Assembly (NCBI GenBank): GCA_019912425.1
Contig: JAIOIU010000081.1
Span: 1 to 33,961 of the forward strand
Length of the DNA stretch: 33,961 bases
Source: Candidatus Methylomirabilis tolerans
GTDB taxonomy: Bacteria > Methylomirabilota > Methylomirabilia > Methylomirabilales > Methylomirabilaceae
Direction of reading: 5' to 3'
This document shows, piece by piece, positions 24,703 through 33,899 of this stretch. Position 1 is the stretch's first letter, and each line of letters starts with the position of its first letter. The notes beneath the pieces were generated by a model. It saw only the letters and a list, made by a program, of their open reading frames with translations. It made no database searches and had not been told where the DNA came from. A program made the translations under genes and the position numbers.

Positions 24703-25148
24703 CTGCCTCTCCTCTTTTGGTAGGGTTCACAGTGGGTAACGCGCGGATTCACACGGTACGGTCCGTTATTCAGACACCTCATCATCCGGAACGCCTAACG
24801 ATCCAGATAAGAAAAAAGTAGGAGAAAAGTGCTGTCTGCTCTTTCGTAATCGAGCCGAATGCCCCTGCGCCTCACGGCGATGTTGATTCTGGGAATCGCC
24901 ACACTCTTTACGCAGCAGGTCTCGAATTGTGGCAGCCTTCAGGGGAAAGTGTGAACTGTGGAAATTCTTTAGTCGAACAGGGCACAATCGCAAGTTGACC
25001 GGCCGTCGGGCGAGCCTGCTCGTCCGAACGAGTCCGGTCCAACAAGTCGTTCAGCCGCCTCAAGCAAGCCAGGAGGCTCATCGCACGCGGAACGTACGAC
25101 CTATTAACCCGCGTCCCACAATATACGTAACCGCAGCAAAACTGCAAA
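24703..25148. other. 446-base gap without a supportable gene
   Basis: Short open frames exist on both strands (75, 110 and 77 codons), but none shows a good start site or a recognisable motif, and they overlap one another. I see no tRNA and no clear terminator. Part of it is probably leader or promoter sequence for the lipoprotein gene. Confidence 0.4.
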
Positions 25149-25520
25149 CTAGGGGCGATTGAAGATGATACAATAAATACCGGAGTTACCACTCGATGCT
25201 TGGCAGGGAAATATTTTTGTTCGTGCGATAAGGTCCTCACCGCCTAGTTTTGCGAACTCCTTCCGAATCTTTTCGTGAAGAAATGCCTCATCATCAAGCT
25301 TTTCAGTTGTTGCTGCCTTCGAGATGCAATCCAGAGAAATAGAGTAACCTTTGGATCGTTGCAGGGTAGTAATTTGTTCCAGCAATTTGAATGAATCACC
25401 CACGGGCTGACGAGTGAGAATCAATACACCCTGCACTTCCTTTTCCGTTGAATCGGATGACGTTGATTGTGCGGACTCCTCTTTCCGTTGCCCGCCGAAC
25501 ATTTTACGCAGAAACTTCAT
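25149..25520 (-). CDS. Unrecognised small protein
   Basis: I do not recognise this 123-residue product. It begins with a short basic, hydrophobic lead (MKFLRKMFGG), a Ser/Glu-rich stretch (about 12-30), then an alternating strand-helix pattern with VLILTRQPV (about 32-40), a helix with an acidic/basic mix (about 75-95) and a final strand GIYCIIFNRP. There are two internal Cys (67 and 107 approximately) but no metal-site pattern. A clear AAAGGAG lies eight bases before the ATG, so translation is likely. It is visibly more AT-rich than its flanks. The frame is open to a TTG at 25589, which would add a hydrophobic N-terminus resembling a signal segment. No function is proposed. Confidence 0.65.
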   Translation of the reverse strand: MKFLRKMFGGQRKEESAQSTSSDSTEKEVQGVLILTRQPVGDSFKLLEQITTLQRSKGYSISLDCISKAATTEKLDDEAFLHEKIRKEFAKLGGEDLIARTKIFPCQASSGNSGIYCIIFNRP

Positions 25521-25638
25521 ATTCGCTTCTCCTTTGAGCACAATGGTTGCCGACGCGCTGATCGCCGTGATCGGCAACAAGAAGGCCAATTATCGCGCGG
25601 AGTATCTTCACATAGAAAGACCCCATGCTATTTGATCT

Positions 25639-25668
25639 ATGCTAAGTTGACCCTTGTGGAGATGTCAA
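25639..25668 (-). promoter_or_regulatory. Putative promoter for the unrecognised gene
   Basis: On the minus strand TTGACA (25663-25668) is followed, after 18 bases, by TAGCAT (25639-25644). It would drive the 25149-25520 gene with a leader of about 110 bases. Its -35 box lies in the left arm of the inverted repeat. Confidence 0.4.
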
Positions 25669-25706
25669 GCGGAAATGAAAATTCTCAGATGGTAATTCCG
25701 CTTGAC
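25664..25706. repeat. 11-base inverted repeat with back-to-back -35 boxes
   Basis: GTCAAGCGGAA (25664-25674) and TTCCGCTTGAC (25696-25706) are perfect inverted arms, 21 bases apart. Each arm contains a TTGAC that could act as an outward-facing -35. It could alternatively be the joined ends of a lost insertion element. Confidence 0.6.
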
Positions 25707-25731
25707 TTCCCCTTTCGCGTGCTGGTACGCT
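25702..25731 (+). promoter_or_regulatory. Putative rightward promoter
   Basis: TTGACT (25702-25707) and TACGCT (25726-25731) are 18 bases apart. The -10 matches the consensus only at its key bases. It is a candidate for the pentose-phosphate cluster, though its first clear gene begins more than 600 bases downstream. Confidence 0.3.
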
Positions 25732-25935
25732 CCATCGACATGAGCAGGATTTGGGCGGTGCCGGCCCTGGATCGGCCCTCCACAGGTCTTCCGATCCCCA
25801 TCCCAGACGGTTGTTCGGCTTCCTCGATCGCTCACCGACCCCTTTCCAACTTTCTATCAATCAAGAGCAGCGCCGGGAACCATGGGTGTAAGCCCGTAGG
25901 TATCTCGTGGGTATCTATGGATATCGACTTATCGG

Positions 25936-26256
25936 ATGACCGACGCGATTCACGCAACCATGCCGACACCGGGAATCATTATGGTGGACAGTGGTTTCGC
26001 CGGGGTCAAGTGCGCGCGGCCGGTGTGGGCACGCCACTTGATGTCGTTAAAGAAGACCGCGCCTGTCGCCGACTTTATGCGCACGGACCCGCTCGCCGTC
26101 ACGCTCGCCGACACGACGCTCACCGCTGGCTCGACGATGCGCGATCACCAGCTCACATGGCTGCCTGTACTCACCGACCACGACAGTCGTCACCTCGTCG
26201 GCTGCCTCAAGCCGCATACGATCCTGGCGTATGCGGTCCGGCACCTGCCGGCGTAG
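25936..26256 (+). pseudogene. CBS-domain fragment, probable remnant
   Basis: The 106-codon frame ends in a sequence matching one CBS domain: VADFMRTDPLAVTLADTTL, then MRDHQLTWLPVLTD and a closing LVGCLKPHTILAYA. The 40-odd residues before it have no recognisable domain, and a CBS domain normally comes in pairs. No binding site precedes its ATG. It may be the tail of a chloride-channel-like or other CBS protein whose front part is lost. It could also be a genuine single-CBS protein that simply starts further in. It lies directly upstream of the pentose-phosphate operon. Confidence 0.4.
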
Positions 26257-26361
26257 ACACAGGCACGGTCGCGACGGGTTTCACGAGCATTCCCACGGAG
26301 ACAGCGGCGCCGACCATGGCGCCAGTCCTCTTGCAGTGATCAGATGGAGAAGGAGCACGTC

Positions 26362-29217
26362 ATGAACCCTTTGCGAGCGTTGTTCGATTACGGACAATCG
26401 GTCTGGTTGGACTATATTCGGCGAGGTCTGATCACCAGCGGTGAACTACAGCGCCTGGTAGATGAGGAGGGGGTGACCGGCGTCACCTCAAACCCTGCCA
26501 TCTTCGAGAAGGCAATCACCGGAAGCACCGACTACGCCGATGCCCTTACCCGCATCGAGCAGCAAAGGGATCTTGACGCCAGGTCGCGTTACGAGCAGTT
26601 GGCGATCAAAGACATCCAGGGCGCTGCAGACGTGCTGCTCCCTGTCTATGAGCAGACGAAGCGGCGGGACGGCTTCGTGAGTCTGGAGGTCTCGCCCCAC
26701 CTCGCCCACGAGACGCAGGCCACAATGGATGAGGTGCGAAGGCTGTGGCGGATGGTTGGACGCCCAAACGTGATGATCAAGGTTCCGGGCACCCTGGAGG
26801 GCCTCCCTGCCATTACAGCGCTCATCGGTGAAGGGATCAACGTCAACGTTACCCTGCTCTTCTCCCAACAGGTCTACGAGCGGGTCGCCCTTGCCTACAT
26901 CGCGGGCCTGGAAGCGCTCGTTGCGCGGGGCGGCGATCCGGACACCGTCTCGAGCGTCGCCAGCTTCTTCATCAGCCGAATCGATTCCGCCATCGATGCG
27001 ACCCTCACGGCCCGACTGAACAGTGCCCCGGACGCGCAAGCGCAGGTGATGCTCAACAGCCTGCTGGGCAAGGTCGCCATCGCGAACGGGAAGCTGACCT
27101 ATCAGCGGTATAAGGCGATCTTCAGCGGTGAGCGGTGGCAGGCCCTGGCGGGACGGGGCGCACACACTCAGCGCGTGTTGTGGGCCAGTACGAGCACTAA
27201 GAACCCTCATTACCGCGACGTAATCTATGTAGAGGAGCTGATCGGCCCCGACACGGTGAACACGATGCCGTCCGCCACGCTGGAAGCGTTCCGGGATCAT
27301 GGACGCCCACGACCAAGTATCGAGGAGGACGTCGAGGGGGCGCGCGAGACCATGGCGACCCTCGAGCGGGTGGGAATCTCGATGACGGAAGTCACCGACA
27401 GATTGCTGAACGACGGCGTACAGTTGTTCGCCGAGGCGTTTGACAAGCTGCTGCAGGCGGTGGACAAGCGGTGTCAACCAGCCGTAAGCACCGTGGTCAA
27501 CCGCCAGACCTACGCGCTACCCGACAATCTCGCCACTTCTGTCCGGGCGTCGCTCGAGGCTTGGCGTATAGACGGTACGGTGCGACGATTGTGGGCGCGC
27601 GACGCCACCCTCTGGACCGGGACGGATGAAGGGGAGTGGCTGGGCTGGCTGCGGATCACCGAGGACCAGCGGGCGACATGCCTCCGCCTGCGGACCATCG
27701 CCGAAGAGGTGAAGTCCGCAGGGTTCTCACATGTGCTGCTCCTGGGGATGGGGGGCTCCAGCCTCTGTCCAGAGGTGGTGGCCAGGACGTTCGGTAGACA
27801 GAACGGCTACCCTAAGCTTTACGTGCTGGACTCGACCGACCCTGCTCAGGTCAGGGCCTTCGAGGCGCAAGTAAACATGGCCAACACAATCTTCATCGTG
27901 TCGAGCAAGTCAGGCACCACCCTGGAACCGAACATCTTCACACAGTATTTCTTTGAACGCGTGGGACAGATCATCGGTATCGACGAGGCCGGAAGCCGGT
28001 TTATCGCCATTACTGACCCAGGCTCGACGTTACAGCAGCTCGCTGAGCGTCTTCGTTTTCGTCACATCTGCTATGGTCTCTCGAGCATCGGTGGCCGATA
28101 CTCAGTCCTCTCCGATTTCGGCCTGGTGCCGGCGGCGATCATGGGAGTAGACGTGCTGAAGCTGCTGGACCGCGCCGAGGAGATGGCGCACGCCTGTGCT
28201 TCATGCGTCCCGGTCGAGGTGAACCCCGGCGTCGTCCTGGGTACCATCCTCGGCGTCCTTGCCTGTGCTGGCCGCGACAAGGTGACTCTCATCGCTTCTC
28301 CCGGTATATGGCACCTCGGCGCCTGGCTGGAGCAACTGCTCGCCGAATCGACCGGAAAGGCGGGGAAGGGACTGATCCCCGTCGATCGTGAGTCCCTGGG
28401 TCCTCCAGAGGTCTACGGTACCGATCGCGTGTTTATCTACCTCAGAATGGTTTCTGCCCCGGTTCCGTGCCAGGATGCGGCACTGGATGCCCTCGAACGG
28501 GCCGGTCAGCCTGTGATCCGGATTGCCGTGACCGATCCCTACGACCTGGGAGCTGAGTTCTTCCGGTGGGAAATCGCGACCGCAGTGGCCGGATCTATCA
28601 TCGGCATCAACCCCTTCAATCAGCCTGACGTGGAAGCAAGCAAGGTAGCGACGCGGGCATTGACGTCGGCATATGAGAAGACAGGCACAATCCCTCCGGA
28701 AGTCCCGATCCTACAGGAGGGCAGCATCACTCTGTTCAGTAACGAGCGGAATACCGCGATACTGGAGGAGGCCGCGGGAGCCGATCGGTCGCTCGTCGGG
28801 TATCTCAGGGCGCACCTGAACCGGATCAGGTCGGGCGATTACTTCGCCCTCCTGGCCTATATCGAGATGAACGAAGCCCATGAACGCACGCTTCAAAAGC
28901 TGCGTCATGCGGTCCGCGACGATAAGCGAGTGGCGACATGCGTGGGTTTCGGCCCGCGCTATCTGCACTCGACCGGCCAAGCCTACAAGGGCGGACCGAA
29001 TACCGGCGTCTTCCTGCAGATCACCTGCGATGACGCAGTCGATCTGCCTGTCCCAGGGCACCGGTATAGCTTTGGTGCAGTGAAGGCCGCTCAGGCACGC
29101 GGCGACTTCCAAGTCTTGACGGAACGGAATCGCCGAGCGTTACGGGTTCATCTCGATTCAGATGTGGAGGCCGGCCTGGCAACACTGTACACCGCAATTC
29201 AGCAAGCCTTGCAATGA
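26362..29217 (+). CDS. Bifunctional transaldolase / glucose-6-phosphate isomerase
   Basis: The 951-residue fusion has an N-terminal transaldolase (about 1-365) with the GVTSNPAIF start motif and the Schiff-base Lys in NVMIKVPGT (Lys140). The C-terminal glucose-6-phosphate isomerase (about 385-951) has a GMGGSSLCPEV loop (about 462), the phosphate-binding SSKSGTT motif (about 514-520) and an SIS-type fold. One protein would link fructose 6-phosphate, glucose 6-phosphate and sedoheptulose/erythrose phosphates. Such Tal-Pgi fusions are known in several bacteria. AAGGAG lies about six bases before the ATG at 26362; a longer form from 26344 lacks a site. It heads the cluster ending in glk. Confidence 0.93.
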   Translation: MNPLRALFDYGQSVWLDYIRRGLITSGELQRLVDEEGVTGVTSNPAIFEKAITGSTDYADALTRIEQQRDLDARSRYEQLAIKDIQGAADVLLPVYEQTKRRDGFVSLEVSPHLAHETQATMDEVRRLWRMVGRPNVMIKVPGTLEGLPAITALIGEGINVNVTLLFSQQVYERVALAYIAGLEALVARGGDPDTVSSVASFFISRIDSAIDATLTARLNSAPDAQAQVMLNSLLGKVAIANGKLTYQRYKAIFSGERWQALAGRGAHTQRVLWASTSTKNPHYRDVIYVEELIGPDTVNTMPSATLEAFRDHGRPRPSIEEDVEGARETMATLERVGISMTEVTDRLLNDGVQLFAEAFDKLLQAVDKRCQPAVSTVVNRQTYALPDNLATSVRASLEAWRIDGTVRRLWARDATLWTGTDEGEWLGWLRITEDQRATCLRLRTIAEEVKSAGFSHVLLLGMGGSSLCPEVVARTFGRQNGYPKLYVLDSTDPAQVRAFEAQVNMANTIFIVSSKSGTTLEPNIFTQYFFERVGQIIGIDEAGSRFIAITDPGSTLQQLAERLRFRHICYGLSSIGGRYSVLSDFGLVPAAIMGVDVLKLLDRAEEMAHACASCVPVEVNPGVVLGTILGVLACAGRDKVTLIASPGIWHLGAWLEQLLAESTGKAGKGLIPVDRESLGPPEVYGTDRVFIYLRMVSAPVPCQDAALDALERAGQPVIRIAVTDPYDLGAEFFRWEIATAVAGSIIGINPFNQPDVEASKVATRALTSAYEKTGTIPPEVPILQEGSITLFSNERNTAILEEAAGADRSLVGYLRAHLNRIRSGDYFALLAYIEMNEAHERTLQKLRHAVRDDKRVATCVGFGPRYLHSTGQAYKGGPNTGVFLQITCDDAVDLPVPGHRYSFGAVKAAQARGDFQVLTERNRRALRVHLDSDVEAGLATLYTAIQQALQ

Positions 29218-29251
29218 TGCCACGTGCAAGCGTGACTGATCGAGTCTTGAC

Positions 29252-29293
29252 GCTGACGGCTGAATGCTGACTGCTGATCGCTGAACACTGACC
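29252..29293 (+). repeat. GCTGANN heptamer array between tal-pgi and gnd
   Basis: Six consecutive seven-base units run from 29252 to 29293. Five are GCTGANN, with last two bases CG, AT, CT, TC and AC, and the sixth is ACTGACC. The period is exact, with no other similarity between units. It fills a large part of the 104-base gap. Confidence 0.8.
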
Positions 29294-29321
29294 GCTTCGT
29301 TTCATGAGAGGAGCACACGCG

Positions 29322-30305
29322 ATGCAACTCGGGATGATCGGCCTGGGGAGGATGGGCGCAAACATGGTTCGTCGTCTGTTGCGCGATGGGCATCAGTGCA
29401 TCGTGTTCGACGCACATCCCGATCGCGTAAGGGCATTGACACACGAGGGCGCAACGGCCGCCATGTCGCTGGATGAGTTTGTGCGCGCTCTCACCAGGCC
29501 GCGGGCGGCATGGGTGATGGTACCGGCAGGAGAGCCCACGGAGCAGACCGTCATGGCGCTCGCACAACGCATGGATGTAAATGACATCATCATCGATGGC
29601 GGCAACTCCTACTTCAAGGACGATGTGCGCCGCGCGAAGGTGCTCCAGGCGCAAGGCATCCAGTATGTGGACGTGGGGACCAGCGGCGGGATCTTGGGGC
29701 TGGAGCGCGGCTATTGCCTGATGATCGGCGGCGCAGCGCGCGCAGTCGAGCGTCTGGAGCCGATTTTCAGGACACTCGCGCCTGGACTGGGCGACATCCC
29801 GCGCACCCCCGGTCGCGAGGAGCCGGGCAGTACGGCAGAGGAGGGCTACCTTCACTGCGGCCCGGTGGGCGCCGGCCATTTCGTCAAAATGATTCATAAC
29901 GGCATTGAGTACGGCCTGATGCAGGCCTACGGGGAGGGCTTCGACATCCTGCGCAATGCGCTCTCACAGGACCTCCCTGAGGAACACCGCTACGACTTCA
30001 ACGTGGCTGACGTTGCGGAAGTATGGCGGCGCGGTAGCGTCGTATCATCGTGGCTGCTCGACCTGACGGCAACGGCGCTCGCGGAAGACCCCACGTTGTC
30101 GAACTACACAGGATTCGTCCAGGATTCCGGTGAGGGACGATGGACGATCATGGCGGCCATTGAAGAGGCCGTTCCCGCCGATGTTTTGTCGGCGTCCTTG
30201 TACGCGCGCTTCCGCTCACGCCAGGCGCACACCTTTGCCGAAAAGCTGCTGTCGGCGATGCGACAGAAGTTCGGTGGGCATGTCGAGCGGCCTGCCGGAG
30301 GATAG
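29322..30305 (+). CDS. gnd: 6-phosphogluconate dehydrogenase, decarboxylating (short GndA type)
   Basis: The 327-residue product has an N-terminal Rossmann fold (GLGRMGANM, residues 7-15). The substrate motifs are GTSGGILG and [16 protein letters not shown] with the catalytic Lys, followed by the helical C-terminal domain. This short form (about 300-330 residues) is the type often reported to prefer NAD; cofactor choice cannot be read here. It converts 6-phosphogluconate to ribulose 5-phosphate and CO2. GAGGAG lies about eight bases before the ATG at 29322; a longer frame to 29304 is less well supported. It is four bases upstream of zwf. Confidence 0.93.
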   Translation: MQLGMIGLGRMGANMVRRLLRDGHQCIVFDAHPDRVRALTHEGATAAMSLDEFVRALTRPRAAWVMVPAGEPTEQTVMALAQRMDVNDIIIDGGNSYFKDDVRRAKVLQAQGIQYVDVGTSGGILGLERGYCLMIGGAARAVERLEPIFRTLAPGLGDIPRTPGREEPGSTAEEGYLHCGPVGAGHFVKMIHNGIEYGLMQAYGEGFDILRNALSQDLPEEHRYDFNVADVAEVWRRGSVVSSWLLDLTATALAEDPTLSNYTGFVQDSGEGRWTIMAAIEEAVPADVLSASLYARFRSRQAHTFAEKLLSAMRQKFGGHVERPAGG

Positions 30306-30309
30306 CACA

Positions 30310-31905
<1,596 letters not shown>

Positions 31906-31919
31906 CACCTCCACTCCAA

Positions 31920-31938
31920 CCCCCTTTGACAAAGGGGG
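31920..31938. repeat. Palindrome CCCCCTTTG/CAAAGGGGG after zwf
   Basis: Perfect nine-base arms around a single A (31929) are followed by a G-rich run to about 31948. This resembles a G/C-rich dispersed repeat seen between genes in many bacteria. As a hairpin it could also weaken transcription after zwf, but there is no T-run on the coding strand. Confidence 0.55.
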
Positions 31939-31959
31939 GCACGGGGGGATTTCTGCAAG

Positions 31960-32001
31960 GGTGACGGCTGAGTGCTGATTGCTGAATGCTATATTCTGAG
32001 C
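31960..32001 (+). repeat. GCTGANN heptamer array between zwf and pgl
   Basis: Six seven-base steps run from 31960 to 32001. They include exact GCTGANN units ending GT, TT and AT, flanked by GGTGACG, GCTATAT and TCTGAGC. The unit is the same as in the array before gnd. The first ATG of the longest pgl frame (31986) falls inside it. Confidence 0.75.
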
Positions 32002-32030
32002 AAGGCTGGAGTCGTGAGATCCCGGTACCG

Positions 32031-32810
32031 ATGAAAAGCGGACAAACCCTAGGGCATGTGAGCGACCTGCTGGTGGTAGCCGATCAGGCCGCCCTCGCTC
32101 AGGAGGCCGCGAAGCTGGTCGTCGCGACCGCCGAGGAGGCGGTGGCCCGCTGTGGCCGCTTTACCGTTGCCCTGGCAGGTGGTTCGACCCCGAAGCGCCT
32201 CTACTCACTCCTGGCGGCGAAACCGTACTGCGCTCGCTTGCCGTGGCAAGAGACTCACATCTTCTGGGGAGACGAGCGGGTAGTGCCGCCAGAGCACCCG
32301 GACTCAAACTTCGGCATGGTCAGGGCTATTCTGCTCAGTCGCGTTCCGATACCCGCAAACCAGGTGCACCGGATGCAGGCCGAGCGAGCAGACCTGGATG
32401 TGGCGGCCGGCGAGTATGAGGCCGAGATCGCCAGGACTTTCGCCGCGCAGCCACCAGATGAGCCGCCTGCGTTCGACCTTATTCTTCTGGGATTGGGGAC
32501 CGACGGCCACACCGCCTCGCTGTTCCCACATACCCCGGCGCTTCGAGAGACTAAACGGTGGGTGGCGCCCAACGACATCCCCGAGTTGAAGGCGAGTCGC
32601 CTGACGCTCACGATACCCATCCTCAATCGAGCGGCAATGATCCTGTTTCTGGTCTCTGGGATTGAAAAGGCCGCGGCGCTCCAAGCGGTCCTCGAAGGGC
32701 CGTTTGATCCCGAACAACTGCCGGCCCAACTCATTCGACCAGTGACGGGCCGACTGGTGTGGCTGGTTGACCAGGCCGCCGCCAGCCTACTCAGCGAGAG
32801 GATCGGATGA
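32031..32810 (+). CDS. pgl: 6-phosphogluconolactonase
   Basis: The 259-residue product (NagB/lactonase fold) has VALAGGSTPKRLY (about 46-58), the catalytic-face motif FWGDERVVPPEHPDSNFG (about 78-95) and the GLGTDGHTASLFP motif (about 158-170). It hydrolyses 6-phosphogluconolactone between zwf and gnd in the pathway. The ATG at 32031 is preferred because the upstream ATG at 31986 lies in a heptamer repeat; neither has a strong binding site, so the exact start is uncertain. Its stop overlaps the glk ATG by four bases (ATGA). Confidence 0.94.
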   Translation: MKSGQTLGHVSDLLVVADQAALAQEAAKLVVATAEEAVARCGRFTVALAGGSTPKRLYSLLAAKPYCARLPWQETHIFWGDERVVPPEHPDSNFGMVRAILLSRVPIPANQVHRMQAERADLDVAAGEYEAEIARTFAAQPPDEPPAFDLILLGLGTDGHTASLFPHTPALRETKRWVAPNDIPELKASRLTLTIPILNRAAMILFLVSGIEKAAALQAVLEGPFDPEQLPAQLIRPVTGRLVWLVDQAAASLLSERIG

Positions 32811-33811
32811 TTTTAGCTGGCGACATCGGGGGAACGAAGACCGTTATCGGCCTGTTTGAAGCGGTCGATAACCGGCTGCACGTGCTCCGCGAAGAAACAT
32901 TCCCTAGCCGGAATTACAGCGTGTTCGAGGAGATCCTTAACCAGTTCATGGGACCCGGGTCCCGCCCGCCACTCCACGTGGCCTGCTTCGGGGTAGCCGG
33001 ACCGGTAATCGAAGGAAAGAGTAAAGCGACCAACCTCCCCTGGGAGTTGGATGAGCGCAGACTAGCGGAAGCCCTTGGCGTTCCGCGAGTGAAGCTCCTG
33101 AACGATCTGGAGGCAGCCGCCTGTGGGATGCTCCACCTTGAACCAGCGGATATATGTGTGCTTCAGTCAGGTCTTCCGCGCAAGGGAAACATCGCCGTGA
33201 TCGCGGCGGGCACGGGTTTGGGGGAGGCGATCCTCTACTGGGACGGGAACTGTTATCATCCAATTGCCACTGAGGGAGGACACGCCGACTTTGCCCCGCG
33301 TAGCGACCTTGAGATCGAACTGTTGCGCTATCTTCAACGAGAGTGTGGCCGCGTCAGCTACGAGCGCGTGCTCTCCGGACCGGGGCTCTTCAACATCTAT
33401 CGGTTCCTGCGGGACAGCGGCATAGCCCCCGAGCCGGAGTGGCTGCGTCAGCGAATCGCGGCGGACGATCCCGGGGCAGTTATTTCCGAGGCAGGACTCA
33501 CAGGGGACGACCCGCTCTGCACTCAAGCGCTCGATCTTTTCGTCTCTGTGTACGGAGCAGAGGCGGGAAATCTGGCTCTGAAGGCATTCGCCCTCGGTGG
33601 AGTGTATGTCGGGGGCGGGATCGCGCCGAAGATCCTTGTAGGGGCACGTCGCCACGTGCCCCTACAAGGCACGTTCACCAATGCCTTCTCCGACAAGGGG
33701 CGCTTCGCCGAGCTACTTCAGTCAATCGAAGTAAAGGTCGCCCTCAACCCCCGCGCACCCCTGATCGGCGCCGCGCACTACGGCCTCATGCTGTTAGACA
33801 AGCACTCGTAG
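32807..33811 (+). CDS. glk: Glucokinase
   Basis: The 334-residue product is of the Glk (PF02685) type. The ATP motif is GDIGGTK (5-11), with catalytic LNDLEAAA (about 98-105; Asp100), VIAAGTGLGEA, TEGGHADFAPR and GGVYVGGGIAPKIL (about 262-275). It phosphorylates glucose to glucose 6-phosphate, feeding zwf or the Pgi domain. GAGAGG precedes the ATG by about five bases, and the start overlaps pgl. Residues 276-288 are encoded by a 36-base perfect palindrome (33634-33669). The C-terminal DKGRF and ALLGAA-like motifs (here PLIGAA) follow normally, so the enzyme is probably intact. Confidence 0.95.
   Translation: MILAGDIGGTKTVIGLFEAVDNRLHVLREETFPSRNYSVFEEILNQFMGPGSRPPLHVACFGVAGPVIEGKSKATNLPWELDERRLAEALGVPRVKLLNDLEAAACGMLHLEPADICVLQSGLPRKGNIAVIAAGTGLGEAILYWDGNCYHPIATEGGHADFAPRSDLEIELLRYLQRECGRVSYERVLSGPGLFNIYRFLRDSGIAPEPEWLRQRIAADDPGAVISEAGLTGDDPLCTQALDLFVSVYGAEAGNLALKAFALGGVYVGGGIAPKILVGARRHVPLQGTFTNAFSDKGRFAELLQSIEVKVALNPRAPLIGAAHYGLMLLDKHS
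33634..33669. repeat. Palindromic element inside glk
   Basis: CCTTGTAGGGGCACGT (33634-33649) and its exact reverse complement (33654-33669) enclose the four bases CGCC. It resembles the GTAGGGGC-type palindromic repeat that I recall as common between genes of environmental bacteria, but here it is translated in frame as part of glucokinase. Confidence 0.85.
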
Positions 33812-33823
33812 TACCTGGACAGC

Positions 33824-33850
33824 CCGAACGGCTTGACGCGCCTTGTTCGG
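33824..33850. terminator. Possible terminator between glk and the next gene
   Basis: CCGAAC (33824-33829) and GTTCGG (33845-33850) are six-base arms with a short GGC/GCC inner pairing. It would sit between converging genes. No T-run is present, so it is a weak candidate. Confidence 0.3.
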
Positions 33851-33899
33851 CGGCCTATCATCGTCCCTGGCGCCAGACGCTCATGCGCGCGCCCCCGAA

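Larger units (their letters stand above)
25521..25935. other. Intergenic region between the unrecognised gene and the CBS remnant
   Basis: It contains an 11-base inverted repeat (25664-25706) with outward promoter-like sequences and some Tn-like or degenerate sequence after 25740. No supportable gene was found; a 290-codon plus-strand frame crossing it lacks a start site and has shadow-like composition. Confidence 0.4.

Noticed and set aside
24908-25240. 110-codon minus-strand frame in the gap before the unrecognised gene
   Set aside because: No binding site, no recognisable domain, and it overlaps another frame and the 3' end of the neighbouring gene.
25467-26339. 290-codon plus-strand open frame over the inverted repeat and CBS fragment
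   Set aside because: No ribosome binding site, no recognisable domain, Arg/His/Pro-rich shadow composition, and it overlaps the CBS frame and the start of the unrecognised gene on the other strand.
30130-30309. N-terminal extension of the zwf frame
   Set aside because: It overlaps gnd in another frame; the ATG at 30310 has a strong binding site and matches the usual Zwf N-terminus.
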